This document shows, piece by piece, positions 32,335 through 34,985 of a DNA stretch of 34,985 bases. The notes under the pieces are model-generated. The model was not told the DNA's origin. It was given only the letters and a program-made list of their open reading frames with translations, and ran no database searches. The DNA is from DAOVRL01 sp023128595 (GTDB lineage: Bacteria > Planctomycetota > Phycisphaerae > Sedimentisphaerales > Anaerobacaceae), in assembly GCA_030628155.1 (NCBI GenBank), contig DAOVRL010000023.1, positions 1-34,985 on the forward strand. Direction: 5' to 3'. Each line of letters starts with the position of its first letter. Within the stretch, counting starts at the first letter, position 1. The translations under genes and the position numbers were made by a program.

Positions 32335-34300
32335 TGCTTTGCTTGCGGGTATAATTCAGCCGGCCACCGGAAAGAAGAACCTCCCTGTCCCTTTCGGAAA
32401 GCTCCAGTCTGCCGGCGAACTCGAACGAGCCGTCCGCTTTGGCAATCGTCACTCCATCGCTGCCATTAATCGCCTCGAGCAGACCGTCGATCACCAGCTC
32501 GTCGCCGGTTTCGATCTTGTCGTAGTCGCTCGGCTCGGCGAACTCTACAGGCACGATGCAAAAGTTAATCAAATTGGCCTTGTGAATCCGCTCGATGCTC
32601 TTGGCGATCACCGCCCGCACGCCCAGATACATCGGACAAAGCGCGGCGTGCTCTCTTGACGAGCCCTGCCCGTAGCTCTCGCCCGCCACGATGACGGCGG
32701 CTGTGCCTTTGTTCTTCAGCTCGAGCGCCCGCTCGGCGAATGTAGGCTTGCCGGCTTCGTTGAAGCAGTTAAAGACAGCCCTGGCGTACTCCGGCACGTT
32801 GGAGCGCAGTTTCAAGAATACTCCCGCCGGCATAATATGGTCGGTGCTTGTCTTGTCCCCGCATTTTAGCAGCACCGTCCCTGTCAGTTTCGCCGGCAGC
32901 GGCGTCGGCGCCTCCGGCACAACGATAGTCGGCCCGCGCAGGACCTCTACTTTGGCGGCATCGGTTTCGTTGAGCGGCTGCTCTATCATATTATCGTTGA
33001 TCAGGAACTTGTCCGGCAGATCGATTCTTGGATATTCGGCCCCGAGCAATTGCGGCAAATCGCGCGGGTCGGTTATCTTGCCTGTCAGGGCCGAGGCGAC
33101 CGCCGTCTCCGGACTGACCAGATAGACCCGGTCGCCCTTGGTCCCGCTGCGCCCGGCAAAGTTGCGGTTGAACGTCCGCAGACTAACCACTTCATCAGCC
33201 GGCGAAAAACCCTGACCGATGCACGGTCCGCAGCCGGATTCGAGAATCCTCGCTCCCGCGGTAATCATATCCGCCAGTGCACCGTTTTGGGCTAACATAT
33301 TCAAAACTTCCCTGCTGCCCGGGGCGACCGCGAATTCCACCGTATTGTCAATGTGCCGCCCTTTTAATACCTTCGCCACCATCGTCAAATCGGCAAAGCT
33401 CGAATTGGTACAGCTACCTACCACGACCTGCCCCGTTCTTAGACCGGCGATTTCCTTTATGCTGCTGACATTATCCGGCGAGGACGGACACGCCGCCATC
33501 GGCTCAAGCTCGGACATATTTAGCTCGATGACGCGGTCGTACTCGGCGTCGGCATCGGCCGCCAGCGGCCGATAGTCCTGCTCCCGTTTCTGCGCCGCAA
33601 GGAACTTTTTCGTCTGTTCGTCGCTTGGAAAGACGCTGGTCGTAACGCCGAGCTCGGCCCCCATATTCGTTATCGTCGCCCGCTGCGGCACTGACAGGCT
33701 TGAGAGGCCTTCGCCGAAATATTCGACCGCCCAGCCGACGTTGCCCTTTGTCGTAAGCTGCCTGAGCAACCTTAGAATAACGTCCTTTGCCGCCACCCAG
33801 TCGTTGAGCCTGCCGGCAAGTTTCACCCCTAACACCCTCGGACAGGTCAAATAGAACGCCCCGCCGGCCATAGCCGCCGCTACGTCGAGGCCGCCGGCCC
33901 CGATAGCCAGCATAGCGATTCCGCCGCCGGTCGGAGTATGCGAATCACTGCCGAGCAGCGTCGCCCCGGGTCTGCCGAACCGCTCCAAATGAACCTGATG
34001 GCAGATGCCGTTGCCCGCCCGCGAATGATATACCCCGCATTTCGCCGCTATCGTCTGCAGGTACAAATGGTCGTTATGGTTCTCCGGCCCGAAGCCCGCC
34101 ATATTGTGGTCGATATAGCTCACCGACAAATCGGTTCTCACTCGCCCCGCCCCCATCGACTCGTACAGCAGAAACGCCGTCGTTCCCGTTGCGTCCTGCG
34201 TCAGCGTCTGGTCGATCCGAATCCCGATCTGCTCACCGGCTGCAAGCCTGCCCTCAACAACGTGCCTGCCGAGTATCTTATAAACAAGCGTTTGTCCCAA
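32327..34300 (-). CDS. acn: Aconitate hydratase
   Basis: Interconverts citrate and isocitrate in the TCA cycle. The 657-residue protein is of the short aconitase type found in archaea and many anaerobes, close in build to isopropylmalate/homoaconitase enzymes but with both halves fused. The [4Fe-4S] ligands are Cys297 (VVGSCTNSS), Cys357 and Cys360 (ESGCGPCIGQG). Other motifs: SDSHTPTGGGIAML and, in the C-terminal swivel domain, VAGESYGQGSSREHAA. TTG start with AGGAG 8 nt upstream. It leads an operon with a LOG protein and a secreted protein. Confidence 0.95.
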   Translation of the reverse strand: MGQTLVYKILGRHVVEGRLAAGEQIGIRIDQTLTQDATGTTAFLLYESMGAGRVRTDLSVSYIDHNMAGFGPENHNDHLYLQTIAAKCGVYHSRAGNGICHQVHLERFGRPGATLLGSDSHTPTGGGIAMLAIGAGGLDVAAAMAGGAFYLTCPRVLGVKLAGRLNDWVAAKDVILRLLRQLTTKGNVGWAVEYFGEGLSSLSVPQRATITNMGAELGVTTSVFPSDEQTKKFLAAQKREQDYRPLAADADAEYDRVIELNMSELEPMAACPSSPDNVSSIKEIAGLRTGQVVVGSCTNSSFADLTMVAKVLKGRHIDNTVEFAVAPGSREVLNMLAQNGALADMITAGARILESGCGPCIGQGFSPADEVVSLRTFNRNFAGRSGTKGDRVYLVSPETAVASALTGKITDPRDLPQLLGAEYPRIDLPDKFLINDNMIEQPLNETDAAKVEVLRGPTIVVPEAPTPLPAKLTGTVLLKCGDKTSTDHIMPAGVFLKLRSNVPEYARAVFNCFNEAGKPTFAERALELKNKGTAAVIVAGESYGQGSSREHAALCPMYLGVRAVIAKSIERIHKANLINFCIVPVEFAEPSDYDKIETGDELVIDGLLEAINGSDGVTIAKADGSFEFAGRLELSERDREVLLSGGRLNYTRKQSNE

Positions 34301-34433
34301 TTTCAGTACTCCTTACAATCCGGACGTACAATCTACCATAAATGTTCGCCAAAAACAAATCCTGAGAATTGATATTGCCTGTATCCCGCCGATTGTCTCC
34401 GGCGTTCTTCCTGATAGTTAATAATCAATAGAG

Positions 34434-34464
34434 AGGCGGCCTTGCACTCCGCTCAAGGCCGCCT
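34434..34464 (-). terminator. Hairpin terminator after the pseudopilin-like gene
   Basis: AGGCGGCCTTG (34434-34444), a 9-nt loop and CAAGGCCGCCT (34454-34464) form a perfect 11-bp stem, 34 bp past the stop of the minus-strand gene at 34498. The following T-tract on the minus strand is poor, so it may act as a terminator or a 3' stabiliser. The rest of 34301-34497 shows no gene. Confidence 0.55.
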
Positions 34465-34497
34465 TGCAAAATCAATCGGATGCAAAAAGCACGTGAC

Positions 34498-34985
34498 TTA
34501 GCGTGAGCCGCTTGTGTTGTCGGTTAACAGGAGCGAGTCGGTTCTCGCGAAAGGCTGTACCGGCATAGACGTAGGCGTAAGCTGGGCGCCTCTCTTCTTG
34601 TCTGCCACGCTGGCCCACCTCGTATAGACGTTGTCGTCATCTATGCCGCAGAACGACTGTTTCTCGAAGGTCGTGTGCCCGTCCATATACAGCACGTTTT
34701 GACCATCGTCCTGGTGTACCTGCGCATTGCCCCTCTTTATCGCCTCCCTGTCGCCGTTGGGGTTGAAGGCGTTCCAGTCGGTCACGGGTCTGGCTGGCGT
34801 ACCAGGAGCATTGAGCCACGGATTCGGGTCCCCCGCCACCGCCATACCAGGCTCGCTCGAGGCGGTCAGGGCATAGATCCCGCCCGTACCGCCCGCACCC
34901 AGAGGCATGTGGTAAGAGTAGCTGCAGTGCTGCTGCGGGTTACTGCCGAAATCCCAGAGATCGATAAGCTCCACCCCGCTCAAAC
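34498..34985 (-). CDS. C-terminal part of a pseudopilin-type (H-X-DG) secreted protein
   Basis: A minus-strand frame open to the right edge of the window, so only the C-terminal 162 residues are seen. It carries VHQDDGQNVLYMDGHTTF, close to the H-X9-DG motif of planctomycete prepilin-type N-methylation (DUF1559-like) proteins, although ten rather than nine residues separate H and DG. Gly/Ser/Asn-rich stretches and few charges suit an extracellular protein. The N-terminal cleavage/methylation signal would lie outside the window. A TTG at 34983 is not a real start. Function in planctomycetes is largely unknown; these proteins occur in large families. Confidence 0.72.
   Translation of the reverse strand, partial: LSGVELIDLWDFGSNPQQHCSYSYHMPLGAGGTGGIYALTASSEPGMAVAGDPNPWLNAPGTPARPVTDWNAFNPNGDREAIKRGNAQVHQDDGQNVLYMDGHTTFEKQSFCGIDDDNVYTRWASVADKKRGAQLTPTSMPVQPFARTDSLLLTDNTSGSR

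Overview
The window looks like a chromosomal stretch from a planctomycete, probably a Phycisphaerae/Sedimentisphaerales-type lineage, isolated or assembled from a metagenome. The reasons are several Tat-exported sulfatases, a GH141-like beta-helix protein, a partial pseudopilin-type protein with an H-X-DG C-terminal motif, glnS and gltX together, and a DUF1844 protein. This assignment comes from gene content only; there is no rRNA or tRNA in the window to anchor it.

Layout. 1-935: edge of a probable IS66-type element and a frameshifted rloB-like gene. 971-1792: zupT-type metal transporter on the minus strand. 2011-11521: a plus-strand polysaccharide region with a secreted GH141-like beta-helix protein, two small membrane proteins, and four Tat/lipoprotein sulfatases with an unrecognised cysteine-rich protein between the second and third. 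11651-13418: smpB, a DUF1844 gene and trpC. 13512-21731: a mixed zone where accessory defence-type genes alternate with housekeeping genes. It holds darT-darG, glnS, an MNT nucleotidyltransferase with a beheaded hepT, a frameshifted cysteine synthase, gltX with an unusual insertion, the first third of an EcoRV-like endonuclease, and a controller-protein (C) gene with a C-box-like operator flanked by two unknown ORFs. 21784-27336: PfkB kinase, thpR, recA, a 79-bp palindromic element and alaS. 27377-29287: two paralogous membrane proteins. 29305-34300: minus-strand hisD and the overlapping operon aconitase - LOG protein - secreted Pro/Glu/Lys-rich protein. 34498-34985: C-terminal part of a pseudopilin-like protein with a hairpin terminator.

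How it fits together. The sulfatases and the beta-helix enzyme probably act outside the cytoplasmic membrane on a sulfated polysaccharide; no formylglycine-generating enzyme is in the window, so maturation must be encoded elsewhere. The accessory zone contains one apparently intact toxin-antitoxin pair (DarTG) and several decayed systems (RloB, MNT-HepT, restriction-modification). Three genes are each broken by what looks like a single missing base (near 382, 17944 and 20880), two of them in short homopolymers. One of the three is cysteine synthase, so sequencing or assembly error must be excluded before they are called pseudogenes.

The most unusual part is 20457-21731: a C protein with tandem operator sites but no methyltransferase, an unknown partner ORF overlapping the C gene, a divergent 59-codon ORF, and a truncated EcoRV-like endonuclease that meets the partner ORF tail to tail.
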